Assembly (NCBI GenBank): GCA_028865345.1
Contig: JAGWKL010000012.1
Location: 1-51,332, forward strand
Direction of reading: 5' to 3'
Length of the DNA: 51,332 nucleotides
DNA from: Candidatus Omnitrophota bacterium
GTDB taxonomy: Bacteria; Omnitrophota; Gorgyraeia; Zapsychrales; Fredricksoniimonadaceae
Positions 8,407-17,413 of this stretch are shown piece by piece (positions within the stretch are counted from its first letter, which is position 1; every line of letters starts with the position of its first letter). Both the position numbers and the translations under genes were made by a program. A model generated the notes under the pieces. That model did not search any database. It was given only the letters and a program-made list of their open reading frames with translations, and was not told the origin of the DNA.

Positions 8407-8973
8407 ATGGCAGGCACCAAGATCATGGACCAGGAGGCCATCCGCCGGGCTGTATTGCGCATGAGCCACGAGATCCTCGAGAAAAATAAGGGGGTGGAAC
8501 GCCTGGGACTCATCGGCATCCGCACCCGGGGGGTGATTTTGGCCCACCGCATCAAGGATGCCATCAAGGCCATCGAAGGGATGGATGTCCCGACCGGGAT
8601 TTTGGACATCACGTTATACCGCGATGATTTGACGTTGGTTGCGACATCGCCTGTGGTTAGGGAAACGCACATCGATTTCGACATCACCGGCATGAAGATC
8701 GTTTTGGTGGACGATGTGTTTTTTACCGGACGCACCATCCGGGCGGGCCTGGACGCGCTGGTCGATTTCGGAAGGCCTGCCGCCATCCAGCTGGCGGTCT
8801 TGGTCGACCGCGGGCACCGCGAACTGCCCATCCGGGCGGATTTCGTGGGCAAGAACATCCCCACCGCCCAAAATCAGGATGTGCAGGTCATTTTGGGAGA
8901 ATCCGACGGAAAAACGGACGAGGTGGTCTTGAAGGACGCGCCCGAGAACAATGAAGGGGGCCTCAACGTATGA
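8407..8973 (+). CDS. pyrR: Bifunctional pyr operon regulator/uracil phosphoribosyltransferase
   Basis: RRAVLRMSHEILEKN, GIRTRGVILA, VLVDDVFFTGRTIRAGLDAL. Confidence 0.96.
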   Translation: MAGTKIMDQEAIRRAVLRMSHEILEKNKGVERLGLIGIRTRGVILAHRIKDAIKAIEGMDVPTGILDITLYRDDLTLVATSPVVRETHIDFDITGMKIVLVDDVFFTGRTIRAGLDALVDFGRPAAIQLAVLVDRGHRELPIRADFVGKNIPTAQNQDVQVILGESDGKTDEVVLKDAPENNEGGLNV

Positions 8974-9899
8974 CCTGGAAGCACAAACATCTTTTGGGAC
9001 TGCAGGACTTAAGCCGACGGGACATTGAGATGGTCTTAGAGACCGCCAAGTCCTTTAAAGAAGTCTCCAGCCGGGACATCAAGAAGGTGCCGGCCCTGCG
9101 CGGCAAGACGGTGGTCACCTTGTTTTTCGAAGCCTCCACGCGCACGCGCATTTCTTTTGAGCTGGCGGCCAAGCGCCTTTCCGCGGACACGCTTAATATC
9201 GCCGCCAACGTTTCATCGACGAGCAAGGGCGAGACCCTGCTGGACACGGCCCGCAATATCGAGGCCATGAACGTGGATGCCATGGTGGTGCGCCATTCTT
9301 CGTCGGGATCGGTGTTCCTTTTGGCCGAGGGATTGAAGTGCTCTGTGGTCAATGCCGGGGACGGCTGCCGCGAGCATCCCACCCAGGCCCTGCTGGACAT
9401 CTTTACCCTGCAGGAAAAGTTCGGCCGCATCGAAGGCCTGAAAGTGGGGATCGTCGGGGACATCCTGCATTCCAGGGTGGCGCGCTCGAACATCTGGGGG
9501 CTGACCAAGCTTGGCGCGAAGGTCACGGTCTGCGGCCCCGCCACACTGATGCCGCGCGGCATCGAGGAGTTGGGCGTGGATGTGTGTTATGATCTCAACA
9601 GGGTCTTGAAACAGTCGGACGCGCTCATTGCCCTGCGCCTGCAAAAAGAACGCCAGCAGGACAAGTTTTTGCCTTCGATGCGGGAGTACTCGAGGCTGTT
9701 TGGTTTAAATCAGGCCAAGTTAAGCGAGGCCGGAGACCATCTGATCGTCATGCACCCGGGACCGACCAACCGCGGGCTGGAATTGTCCGCGGACGTGGCC
9801 GACGGGCCGCAGTCGGTCATCCTGGACCAGGTGACCAACGGGGTGGCTGTGCGCATGGCGGTGCTGTATTTGGTCCTGGGGACAAAAACGCCTGCCTGA
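8970..9899 (+). CDS. pyrB: Aspartate carbamoyltransferase catalytic subunit
   Basis: [35 protein letters not shown]. Confidence 0.97.
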   Translation: MTWKHKHLLGLQDLSRRDIEMVLETAKSFKEVSSRDIKKVPALRGKTVVTLFFEASTRTRISFELAAKRLSADTLNIAANVSSTSKGETLLDTARNIEAMNVDAMVVRHSSSGSVFLLAEGLKCSVVNAGDGCREHPTQALLDIFTLQEKFGRIEGLKVGIVGDILHSRVARSNIWGLTKLGAKVTVCGPATLMPRGIEELGVDVCYDLNRVLKQSDALIALRLQKERQQDKFLPSMREYSRLFGLNQAKLSEAGDHLIVMHPGPTNRGLELSADVADGPQSVILDQVTNGVAVRMAVLYLVLGTKTPA

Positions 9900-9922
9900 A
9901 AGCGGGCGGGGAGCAGGAGTTT

Positions 9923-11200
9923 ATGGGACTATTGATCAAAAATGCTATAATCGTCAACGCCGATAAAACCGGCCAGGCGCCGCAGGACATTTTGTGCGAT
10001 GGGGGGAAAATCGCCCGGATCGCCGCCGGGATAGCTGCGGGTGGGCATGAGACGATCGATGCCGCGGGCAAGAAGGTCCTGCCGGGCTTAATCGACATCC
10101 ATACGCACCTTCGCCAGCCGGGACGCGAAGACAAGGAAACCATTGAGACCGGATCAAGGGCGGCGGTCAAGGGAGGCTTCACCTCCATCATGTGCATGCC
10201 CAACACCAATCCCGTCATCGATAATGCCATGGTCGTTGAATTTATCATCCGCGAAGCCGACCGCGTGGGACTGTGCAACGTTTATCCCATCGGCGCCGTC
10301 ACCAAGGCCCAAAAGGACGAGGAACTTACCGACATGGCGGAACTCAAAAGCGCCGGGTGCCTGGCGTTCTCCGACGACGGAAAGTCGGTCCTCAACAGCC
10401 GCCTGTTCAGGCTGGCCATGGAATACGCCATGATGCTGGATGTTTTGATCATCGAGCATTGCCAGGACCCTTTGTTGACGGCGGGCGGCGTGATGAATGA
10501 GGGCATTGTATCGACCAAAATCGGCCTGAAAGGCGACCCCGGCATCGCCGAGACGGTGACGGTGGCGCGCGATATCGAGATCGCCCGTTACCTGGGGGCC
10601 CGCGTGCATTTGGCCCACATGTCACTGAAGCGTTCCTGCGAGCTTATCCGTTTTGCCAAATCACAGGGGATCAAGGTTACGGCGGAAGCCTGTCCCCATC
10701 ATTTTACATTGACCGACGAGGCCTGCAGCGGTTTCGATGCCTCGACCAAGGTCAATCCGCCGTTGCGCACCCAGGAAGATGTGGACGCCATAAAAGAGGC
10801 CATTGCCGACGGGACCATTGATTGCATCGTGACCGACCACGCGCCGCACACCAAGGAGGACAAGGAAGTGGGTTTTGACGGCGCGCCTTTCGGGCTTATC
10901 GGCCTGGAGACCTCATTGAGTTTGACGATGACAGAATTGGTTAAACCGGGTATTATAAGCCTGAACCAGATGGCCGATAAAATGTCCGCCGCACCTGCGC
11001 GCCTGGTAGGCCTGACCGGAAAAGGGGCCGTCCGGCAGGGGTATGATGCAGACTTGACCATCATTGATCCGGACAAGGAATGGACGGTCACCCGGGAAGG
11101 TTTCGTATCTAAAAGCAAGAACTCGCCTTTCATCGGCCGTAAACTCAAAGGCTCGGTCGAATATACGATCTGCGGTGGAAGGGTGGTTTATAAAATTTAA
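9923..11200 (+). CDS. pyrC: Dihydroorotase
   Basis: GLIDIHTHLRQPGREDKET, TDHAPHTKEDKEVGFD. Confidence 0.97.
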   Translation: MGLLIKNAIIVNADKTGQAPQDILCDGGKIARIAAGIAAGGHETIDAAGKKVLPGLIDIHTHLRQPGREDKETIETGSRAAVKGGFTSIMCMPNTNPVIDNAMVVEFIIREADRVGLCNVYPIGAVTKAQKDEELTDMAELKSAGCLAFSDDGKSVLNSRLFRLAMEYAMMLDVLIIEHCQDPLLTAGGVMNEGIVSTKIGLKGDPGIAETVTVARDIEIARYLGARVHLAHMSLKRSCELIRFAKSQGIKVTAEACPHHFTLTDEACSGFDASTKVNPPLRTQEDVDAIKEAIADGTIDCIVTDHAPHTKEDKEVGFDGAPFGLIGLETSLSLTMTELVKPGIISLNQMADKMSAAPARLVGLTGKGAVRQGYDADLTIIDPDKEWTVTREGFVSKSKNSPFIGRKLKGSVEYTICGGRVVYKI

Positions 11201-11205
11201 GAAAT

Positions 11206-11280
11206 GCGCCCGTAGCCTAATGGATAGGGCAGCAGCCTCCGGAGCTGCTTGTGCAGGTTCGAGTCCCGCCGGGCGCGCCA
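11206..11280 (+). tRNA. tRNA-Arg(CCG)
   Basis: Cloverleaf: GCGCCCG/CGGGCGC acceptor, loop CTCCGGA, GGTTCGAGTCC T-arm, encoded CCA. Confidence 0.96.
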
Positions 11281-11298
11281 TTTTTTAGAAAGGTCTTC

Positions 11299-11772
11299 AT
11301 GCGAAAACAAGTGATCACCATCTCCGTCATCGGGGGCAGCAGCATCAGTTCCAAAGTCGAAGGCCTGGCGGAGGCCGTCGGGCGGATGATCGCGCAATTG
11401 GGTTGTGTCCTGGTCTGCGGCGGTCTGGGCGGCGCCATGGAGGCCGCGGCCATGGGAGCCAAAAAGGCCGGGGGGATGACGATCGGCATTTTGCCCGGCA
11501 AGGACAAAAGGGACGCCAATCCCTACATCGATATCGCGCTGCCCACCTCCATCGGCTACGCGCGCAACGCGATCGTGGCATGCTCGGCGGACATCATCGT
11601 GGCGCTGCCCGGAAGCTTCGGCACCAATTCCGAGATCTGTTACGGCCTGGTGTACGGCCGGCCTGTCATAGACTTGGGGCAGTGGAACATCGACGGCATG
11701 ATCGATGTCAAGAACGTCGCCGAGGCCGAAGAAAAGATCAAAAAGCTCATCAAGAAGCTGGAACATGCCTGA
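11299..11772 (+). CDS. TIGR00725-type (LOG/lysine decarboxylase-like fold) protein
   Basis: CGGLGGAMEAAAMGAKKAGGMTIGILPG, LPGSFGTNSEI. Confidence 0.85.
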   Translation: MRKQVITISVIGGSSISSKVEGLAEAVGRMIAQLGCVLVCGGLGGAMEAAAMGAKKAGGMTIGILPGKDKRDANPYIDIALPTSIGYARNAIVACSADIIVALPGSFGTNSEICYGLVYGRPVIDLGQWNIDGMIDVKNVAEAEEKIKKLIKKLEHA

Positions 11773-12571
11773 ACTGCCGGAAGTTGAGACCATTGTCCGC
11801 GATTTAAGCAAGTCCCTCGAAGGTAAAATTTTTTCCGATGTGATCGTCCGTGATGATTTTTTGCTGCGGCAGAGGCGGGAAGATTTTGTCCGACGGATCA
11901 GAAAGAAATCCGTCGCCGGGATTTCCCGCCGGGGAAAGGCCGTGATCATCGGGCTGTCCTGCGGCTCGTTTCTGGTCATCCAGCCGATGATGACAGGCCA
12001 GCTGGTCATCGACGGGCAGGAAGACAGGCATTCCCGCATCGTTTTCAACTTCAGCGACGGCACCAGGCTTTTGTACAATGACCAGCGCCGATTCGGGCAG
12101 TTAAGGGCTGTAGATGACCTTAAGGATGTGCCCTACTTTAATATTTTGGGGCCGGAGCCTTTTGCCGCACAATTTTCGCCCGCCTACATGGCCTGGGCCT
12201 TTCGAAGGTCCAGGCGGCCGGTCAAAAACAGTTTGCTCGACCATACCTTTGTGGCGGGTATCGGCAACATTTATGCCTGTGAAATACTTTTTCGAAGCGC
12301 CTTGGCCCCCCGGCGGCAGGCTTGCCGGATCAGCGAAGAAAAGATCAAGACCGTGCATCGTTTTATCAGGGAGGTCTTGAACGAGGCGATAGCGCACCGG
12401 GGTTCTTCCATGCGCAATTACCGCGACGGCCGAGGCCGAAAGGGCGCTTTTCACGGACGGCTGGCAGTCTACGGCCGTGAAGGCCTGCCCTGCCCGCGCT
12501 GCCGGCGCGCGGTCAAGCGCGTCATTCAGGCCGGACGCAGCACATTTTATTGTGGGCATTGCCAGAAATAA
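11765..12571 (+). CDS. mutM: Formamidopyrimidine-DNA glycosylase
   Basis: MPELPEVET start, C-terminal zinc finger CPRCRRAVKRVIQAGRSTFYCGHCQ. Confidence 0.97.
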   Translation: MPELPEVETIVRDLSKSLEGKIFSDVIVRDDFLLRQRREDFVRRIRKKSVAGISRRGKAVIIGLSCGSFLVIQPMMTGQLVIDGQEDRHSRIVFNFSDGTRLLYNDQRRFGQLRAVDDLKDVPYFNILGPEPFAAQFSPAYMAWAFRRSRRPVKNSLLDHTFVAGIGNIYACEILFRSALAPRRQACRISEEKIKTVHRFIREVLNEAIAHRGSSMRNYRDGRGRKGAFHGRLAVYGREGLPCPRCRRAVKRVIQAGRSTFYCGHCQK

Positions 12572-12613
12572 TGATATACTTTTTGCAATCTATTTGAAAT
12601 GGCATGACAGGGC

Positions 12614-12633
12614 CCCCGATAAAACATTCGGGG
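12614..12633. repeat. Small extragenic palindrome
   Basis: CCCCGA...TCGGGG within ATGACAGGGCCCCCGATAAAACATTCGGGGTGACAG. Confidence 0.5.
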
Positions 12634-12639
12634 TGACAG

Positions 12640-13428
12640 ATGAGCGGATGTATGGAGAAAATCCAGAACAATTACAAAGTCCTCGTCAATGAACGGCTTT
12701 GCCCGCAGTATTGGCGCCTGGTTTTTGATGCCCCATCCTTGGCCCTGCGCACCAGACCCGGCCAATTCGTGCATATACGCACCGACGAGGAAGGCCTGCA
12801 GCCTTTTTTCCGCAGGCCGTTTAGCGTTTATCGGGCCCGGAAATACGTGGAGATCTTCTACCAGGTGGTGGGTCCGGGCACCCGGTTGCTTTCCTTAAAG
12901 AAAAAAGGGGACATGGTTGATGTTTTGGGCCCTTTGGGCACGCCATTTGTCCTGCCGCCCCCAGACACCCGCCAGGTGGTCATGATCGCCGGCGGCATTG
13001 GAGTGGCGCCGATGCTCATTCTTTCCGACTTGCTTAAAAATAAAAAATACGATCTCCTGTTGCTCTTCGGCGGCCGGGACCGCAGCCATGTGTATCCGAT
13101 GAAGGAGTTCAAGGACAACGGGGTGGCGGTCCATATCGCCACCGACGACGGATCGGTTGGTGCCAAGGGCAGGGTGAGCGTTTTATTCGATAAGATCGGC
13201 AAAAACCCGGGGCCCTCGTTTGTTTATACCTGCGGCCCCGATCCCATGATGAAGGCGGTGCAGTCGTTTGCTGCGGGCAAAGGTATCCCCGGGCAGGCGG
13301 CCTGCGAGGAGATCATGGCCTGCGGCCTGGGGGCTTGCCTGGGCTGTTCGATAGAGACCACGGCCGGATTCAGGACCGTTTGTCATGACGGACCGTGCTT
13401 TGATTTGGATCAAGTCAAATTCCATTGA
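12640..13428 (+). CDS. pyrK: Dihydroorotate dehydrogenase electron transfer subunit
   Basis: FRRPFSVYR, AGGIGVAPML, CEEIMACGLGACLGC...C [2Fe-2S] ligands. Confidence 0.95.
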   Translation: MSGCMEKIQNNYKVLVNERLCPQYWRLVFDAPSLALRTRPGQFVHIRTDEEGLQPFFRRPFSVYRARKYVEIFYQVVGPGTRLLSLKKKGDMVDVLGPLGTPFVLPPPDTRQVVMIAGGIGVAPMLILSDLLKNKKYDLLLLFGGRDRSHVYPMKEFKDNGVAVHIATDDGSVGAKGRVSVLFDKIGKNPGPSFVYTCGPDPMMKAVQSFAAGKGIPGQAACEEIMACGLGACLGCSIETTAGFRTVCHDGPCFDLDQVKFH

Positions 13429-13429
13429 T

Positions 13430-14338
13430 ATGAACATAGCCGTTAAAATAGCCGGTGTGACTTTCAAAAATCCCGTGACGGTCGCCTCGGGCACCTTCGG
13501 ACACGCCGAGCGGTATTACAATCTTGAGGAAGTCAAACGCCTGGGGGCCATTGTCCCCAAGACCGTGACCCTTCATCCGCAAGAGGGGAACCCGCCGGTA
13601 CGTATTTTCGAGACACCGTCGGGCATGATCAATGCCATCGGCATCGAGAACCCCGGCATCGACGGATTTATCGCCCAAAAATTACCGGCCTTGAAGAAAA
13701 CAGGCGTCCCGTTGATCATCAGCATCCTGGGCCACGACGATGAACAATTTGCGGCCATCATGGAAAAGTTAAATGCTCAGCAGGGCATTGCGGCCGTGGA
13801 ACTCAATTTGTCCTGCCCCAATCTCAGGCAAAAAATTTTAGTGGCCCAGGATCCCGCGGCCACAACCCGCCTGGTGGCCAGGATAAAGGTCTTGTCAAAG
13901 GTTCCTGTCATTGCTAAATTGTCCCCCAACGTGACGGACATCGCCGCGATCGCCCAGGCCGCCGAGGCCGGAGGCGCCGACGCGGTGAGCCTGGTCAATA
14001 CTTTCTCGGCCATGGCCATCGATATCAAGAAACGCCAGAGCCGTATCGGCAATTTTACCGGCGGGTTGTCCGGGCCGGCCATACGGCCCATCGCCCTTTA
14101 TATGGTGCAGCGCGTTGCCTCCCGCGTCAAGATCCCGGTCATCGGCATGGGCGGGATCATGACAGCGCCGGATGCCCTGGAATTTTTGATTGCCGGCGCC
14201 TCGATGGTGGCCGTGGGCACGGCCAATTTTATAAACCCGCGGGCCCCCATCGATATTTTGGAAGGGATCGAATCTTTTATGAAGGAAAATAAGATCAGCG
14301 ATATCCGCGAGATCATCGGAAGCTTGAAAAATGCGTAA
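13430..14338 (+). CDS. pyrD: Dihydroorotate dehydrogenase catalytic subunit
   Basis: FKNPVTVASGTFGH, ELNLSCPN, GMGGIMTAPDALEFLIAGAS. Confidence 0.97.
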   Translation: MNIAVKIAGVTFKNPVTVASGTFGHAERYYNLEEVKRLGAIVPKTVTLHPQEGNPPVRIFETPSGMINAIGIENPGIDGFIAQKLPALKKTGVPLIISILGHDDEQFAAIMEKLNAQQGIAAVELNLSCPNLRQKILVAQDPAATTRLVARIKVLSKVPVIAKLSPNVTDIAAIAQAAEAGGADAVSLVNTFSAMAIDIKKRQSRIGNFTGGLSGPAIRPIALYMVQRVASRVKIPVIGMGGIMTAPDALEFLIAGASMVAVGTANFINPRAPIDILEGIESFMKENKISDIREIIGSLKNA

Positions 14339-15050
14339 AGCCCAATTGATACTGGCCCTGGACCTGGAAACTTTTGAGAGGGCGCGCCAACTGATCGACG
14401 AGGTTGCGGATGCCGTAGACATATTTAAAGTGGGCAGCCAGATGTTCACGGCCTATGGCCCCTTCATCACCCGTTACCTGCAATCGAAGGCCAAGAAAGT
14501 TTTTTTGGACCTGAAATTCCATGATATACCCAATACCGTGGCCTCTGCCGTCAAGAGCGCCGTGGGCTTGAGCGTGAGCCCTAACCGGGACCCTGATTTT
14601 ACCCCGCTTTTTATGCTGACGGTGCATACGGCGGGCGGCAGGGAAATGCTGGAGGCATCCGTACACGCGGCAGAAGCCCAAGCCAAGGCTTTGGGGGTGC
14701 CGCGGCCTTTGCTCGTCGGGGTCACGGTATTGACAAGCGCGCCCAAAGACGCCGGAACCCGCCAACTTGTTTTAGAGCGCGCCCGTCTGGCCCAAGAGTC
14801 CGGTTTGGACGGCGTGGTGGCGTCCGTGGAAGAAGCGGCTTTGATCCGCCGGGAATTGGGCAAAGATTTTTTGATCGTGACGCCGGGCATACGGCCCCTG
14901 GAGGCGTCGTCGGATGACCAAAAGAGGGTGGCCACGCCGAAAGCTGCCATGGATCAGGGGAGCGATTTTTTGGTGGTGGGGCGGCCCATCCTCCATGCCG
15001 CCTCCCCGCGCGAGGCTGCCTTGAAAATCCTGGGAGAGATGAAAAGATGA
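14331..15050 (+). CDS. pyrF: Orotidine 5'-phosphate decarboxylase
   Basis: LILALDLETFERA, FLDLKFHDIPNTV, VTPGIRP. Confidence 0.96.
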   Translation: MRKAQLILALDLETFERARQLIDEVADAVDIFKVGSQMFTAYGPFITRYLQSKAKKVFLDLKFHDIPNTVASAVKSAVGLSVSPNRDPDFTPLFMLTVHTAGGREMLEASVHAAEAQAKALGVPRPLLVGVTVLTSAPKDAGTRQLVLERARLAQESGLDGVVASVEEAALIRRELGKDFLIVTPGIRPLEASSDDQKRVATPKAAMDQGSDFLVVGRPILHAASPREAALKILGEMKR

Positions 15051-16504
15051 ATCTTTTTGTCAAGAAACCGATCAGCCAGTTGGTGGAAACCGCCGAGGGA
15101 GGGGAGTACCAGTTGAAACGTTCCCTGGGGGCCTTGAATTTGATCTCCCTGGGGATAGGGGCCATCATCGGTGCGGGGCTTTTCACCCTGACGGGCAACA
15201 CGGCTGCCGTCAATGCCGGGCCCGCCGTCGTTGTTTCATTCGTGGTGGCGGCCGTGGGCTGCGCCTTTGCCGGAATGTGCTACAGCGAACTGGCTTCCAT
15301 GATCCCGGTGGCAGGCAGCGCCTACACCTACGCGTACGCGACCATGGGCGAATTTATCGCCTGGATCATCGGCTGGGACCTGGTCCTGGAATACGCTGTG
15401 GCAGCATCGGTGGTGGCAATGAGCTGGTCCGGGTATGTCACCTCATTTTTGAACGATTTCGGCGTCCATATCCCGGCGCAATGGGCTGCGTGCCCCTTCG
15501 ACATGGTGACCCTGCCCGACGGCAGCCATGTGCACGGCATCATGAATGTTCCGGCGATGGCGATCATTGTGGTCATTTCCCTTCTGTTGATGTTGGGGAT
15601 CAGGGAATCGGCGACGGTCAATGACGTGATCGTTGTCGTCAAGCTCATCGTCGTGCTGACGTTCATTGCGGTCGGTTTCCATTATATTAAACCGGCCAAT
15701 TATGTGCCGTTTGTCCCGCCCAACACCGGCACCTTCGGGGAATTCGGGTTAAGCGGCATCATGCGCGCGGCGGGCATTATTTTCTTTGCCTATATCGGCT
15801 TTGATACGGTTTCGACCGCGGCCCAGGAAGCGCACCATCCTCAGCGGGACATCCCGCGGGGCATTATAGGATCTTTGGTCATTTGTACGGTTTTGTATAT
15901 CCTTTTTTCTTTTGTACTGACGGGCATGGTCAATTATAAAATGATGCGGGGGGATGCCGCCCCCGTGGCCACGGCCATCAATCTGACGCCGTTTCCGTGG
16001 CTGCACGTCGTGGTCAAGCTGGGCATCATCGGCGGATTGACATCGGTCATCCTGGTGATGCTGCTGGGCCAGTCGCGTATTTTTTATGCCATGTCGCGCG
16101 ACGGACTTTTGCCGAAACTTTTTTCCGACATCCATCCGCAGTGGCGCACGCCGTGGCGGTCGAATATGCTTTTTATGGTCTTCGTGGGTTTTTTCGCCGG
16201 GTTTTTCCCGATCTCCAAATTGGGAAATATGACCTCCATCGGCACCCTGCTGGCTTTTATCCTCGTGTGCGCCGGGGTCATGGTCCTGCGCAACACCCAG
16301 CCCCATGTCCCAAGGCCGTACAGATGCCCCTATGTCCCGTTGTTTCCCATTTTGGGGATCCTGGTGTGCCTGGCGATGATGACCTCGCTCGATGAGGAGA
16401 CCTGGTGGCGGCTGATCATCTGGCTTGCCATCGGGCTCATTATTTATTTCACCTACAGCCGTTTCAACAGCCTGTTGTATAAAAAGCAAGCCAGGAAGGG
16501 ATAG
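15047..16504 (+). CDS. APC-superfamily (cationic) amino acid permease
   Basis: SLGIGAIIGAGLFTLTG, 12+ TM pattern, YIGFDTVSTAAQEAHHPQRDIPRGI. Confidence 0.92.
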   Translation: MNLFVKKPISQLVETAEGGEYQLKRSLGALNLISLGIGAIIGAGLFTLTGNTAAVNAGPAVVVSFVVAAVGCAFAGMCYSELASMIPVAGSAYTYAYATMGEFIAWIIGWDLVLEYAVAASVVAMSWSGYVTSFLNDFGVHIPAQWAACPFDMVTLPDGSHVHGIMNVPAMAIIVVISLLLMLGIRESATVNDVIVVVKLIVVLTFIAVGFHYIKPANYVPFVPPNTGTFGEFGLSGIMRAAGIIFFAYIGFDTVSTAAQEAHHPQRDIPRGIIGSLVICTVLYILFSFVLTGMVNYKMMRGDAAPVATAINLTPFPWLHVVVKLGIIGGLTSVILVMLLGQSRIFYAMSRDGLLPKLFSDIHPQWRTPWRSNMLFMVFVGFFAGFFPISKLGNMTSIGTLLAFILVCAGVMVLRNTQPHVPRPYRCPYVPLFPILGILVCLAMMTSLDEETWWRLIIWLAIGLIIYFTYSRFNSLLYKKQARKG

Positions 16505-16519
16505 GGCGAGTTCGATTTT

Positions 16520-16597
16520 GGGCGGTTAGCTCAGTTTGGTTAGAGCATCTGACTTACATTCAGAAGGTCGAGGGTTCAATTCCTTCACCGCCCACCA
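16520..16597 (+). tRNA. tRNA-Val(TAC)
   Basis: GGGCGGT/ACCGCCC acceptor, loop CTTACAT, T-arm GGTTCAATTCC, encoded CCA. Confidence 0.96.
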
Positions 16598-16662
16598 GTT
16601 TTTGCTCGAAGTTTTTTGCTTTACAAATGGCATCACAGATATTAATATATCGCTTCACATAC

Positions 16663-16740
16663 GGGGTCGTGGTGTAGCCTGGTTAACACATCAGCTTGTC
16701 ACGCTGAAGACCGCGGGTTCAACTCCCGTCGACCCCGCCA
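16663..16740 (+). tRNA. tRNA-Asp(GTC)
   Basis: GGGGTCG/CGACCCC acceptor, loop TTGTCAC, T-arm GGTTCAACTCC, encoded CCA. Confidence 0.96.
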
Positions 16741-16950
16741 CTTTCCCACTCCCTTCCATATTAAGCAGGGATTTTTTATTGATATTTTCCGATGTGATTT
16801 GGTGTGAGGCGTACCGTAACGGGGAGGCCTTTTCCCGAAGAGCATGAGGGGCGCCCCTTAACTAAACTTAATTTGATCTTAAGGATAAATTAATCTTCGT
16901 TATGTTAGAGTCGCCACAGTTCAATTATCAACTATTAACGGAGGGATTCT

Positions 16951-17115
16951 ATGAAAACAATGTTTTCGTTCTTAATTTTGGCGGCAACAGCTCTTGTCGG
17001 CGTTGCTTTTGCACAGTCCATGGGCAGTGCCGGCGCCGGAGGATCTATGTCGAATAGCATGTCGAACAGCATGATGAACAGTACGACCAATTCGGCAACA
17101 AATAGCAGTTATTAG
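16951..17115 (+). CDS. 54-aa secreted Ser/Asn/Met-rich peptide (not in ORF track)
   Basis: GGAGGGATTCT SD then MKTMFSFLILAATALVGVAFAQSMGSAGAGGSMSNSMSNSMMNSTTNSATNSSY*; followed by terminator. Confidence 0.75.
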   Translation: MKTMFSFLILAATALVGVAFAQSMGSAGAGGSMSNSMSNSMMNSTTNSATNSSY

Positions 17116-17137
17116 GCCTTATGGCAGAAGGGGAGAG

Positions 17138-17169
17138 AGGGGGACACTTTGAAAGTGCCCCCTTTTTTA
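17138..17169 (+). terminator. Intrinsic terminator after small peptide gene
   Basis: GGGGGaCACTTT-ga-AAGTGCCCCC then TTTTTT. Confidence 0.9.
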
Positions 17170-17192
17170 TATCAGCTATTGTTACTCCTCTT

Positions 17193-17222
17193 TTGACATA
17201 TCTTGCCGTTTTGTGCTATCAT
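17193..17222 (+). promoter_or_regulatory. Sigma70-like promoter for ncRNA/leader
   Basis: TTGACA-18 bp-TATCAT. Confidence 0.8.
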
Positions 17223-17228
17223 GACCTA

Positions 17229-17334
17229 CTATTTAATAGCGTGGCCAAGAGAGGAATGCCTATCTGTGATGCGGCCACGCCGCCAGTTCTTGAAGGGAAT
17301 CCGCCCTGCCGGCTCGTCTCGGCGGGGTTTTTTT
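17229..17334 (+). ncRNA. Candidate ~105-nt ncRNA or attenuated leader, family unknown
   Basis: Promoter upstream; GCGTGGCC/GGCCACGC stem; terminator CCCTGCCG...CGGCGGGG-T7. Confidence 0.6.
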
Positions 17335-17376
17335 GTTTGACCGGTATTCGTTTACGGTGTAGTATATTTTGTAACC

Positions 17377-17399
17377 AAATGCTTACATAATAAGCATTT
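17377..17399. promoter_or_regulatory. Inverted-repeat operator upstream of tetR
   Basis: AAATGCTTA-cataa-TAAGCATTT perfect 9-bp arms. Confidence 0.75.
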
Positions 17400-17413
17400 T
17401 AAGGAGGAGCCCA

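Noticed and set aside
10913-11281. Minus ORFs across tRNA-Arg
   Set aside because: Translation of the reverse complement of a tRNA and pyrC
17229-17334. SRP (4.5S) RNA or cobalamin riboswitch identity
   Set aside because: Lacks GGTCAGG/GGAAGGAAGCAGC SRP core and the cobalamin GCCACTG; only a short AAGGGAATCCG resemblance
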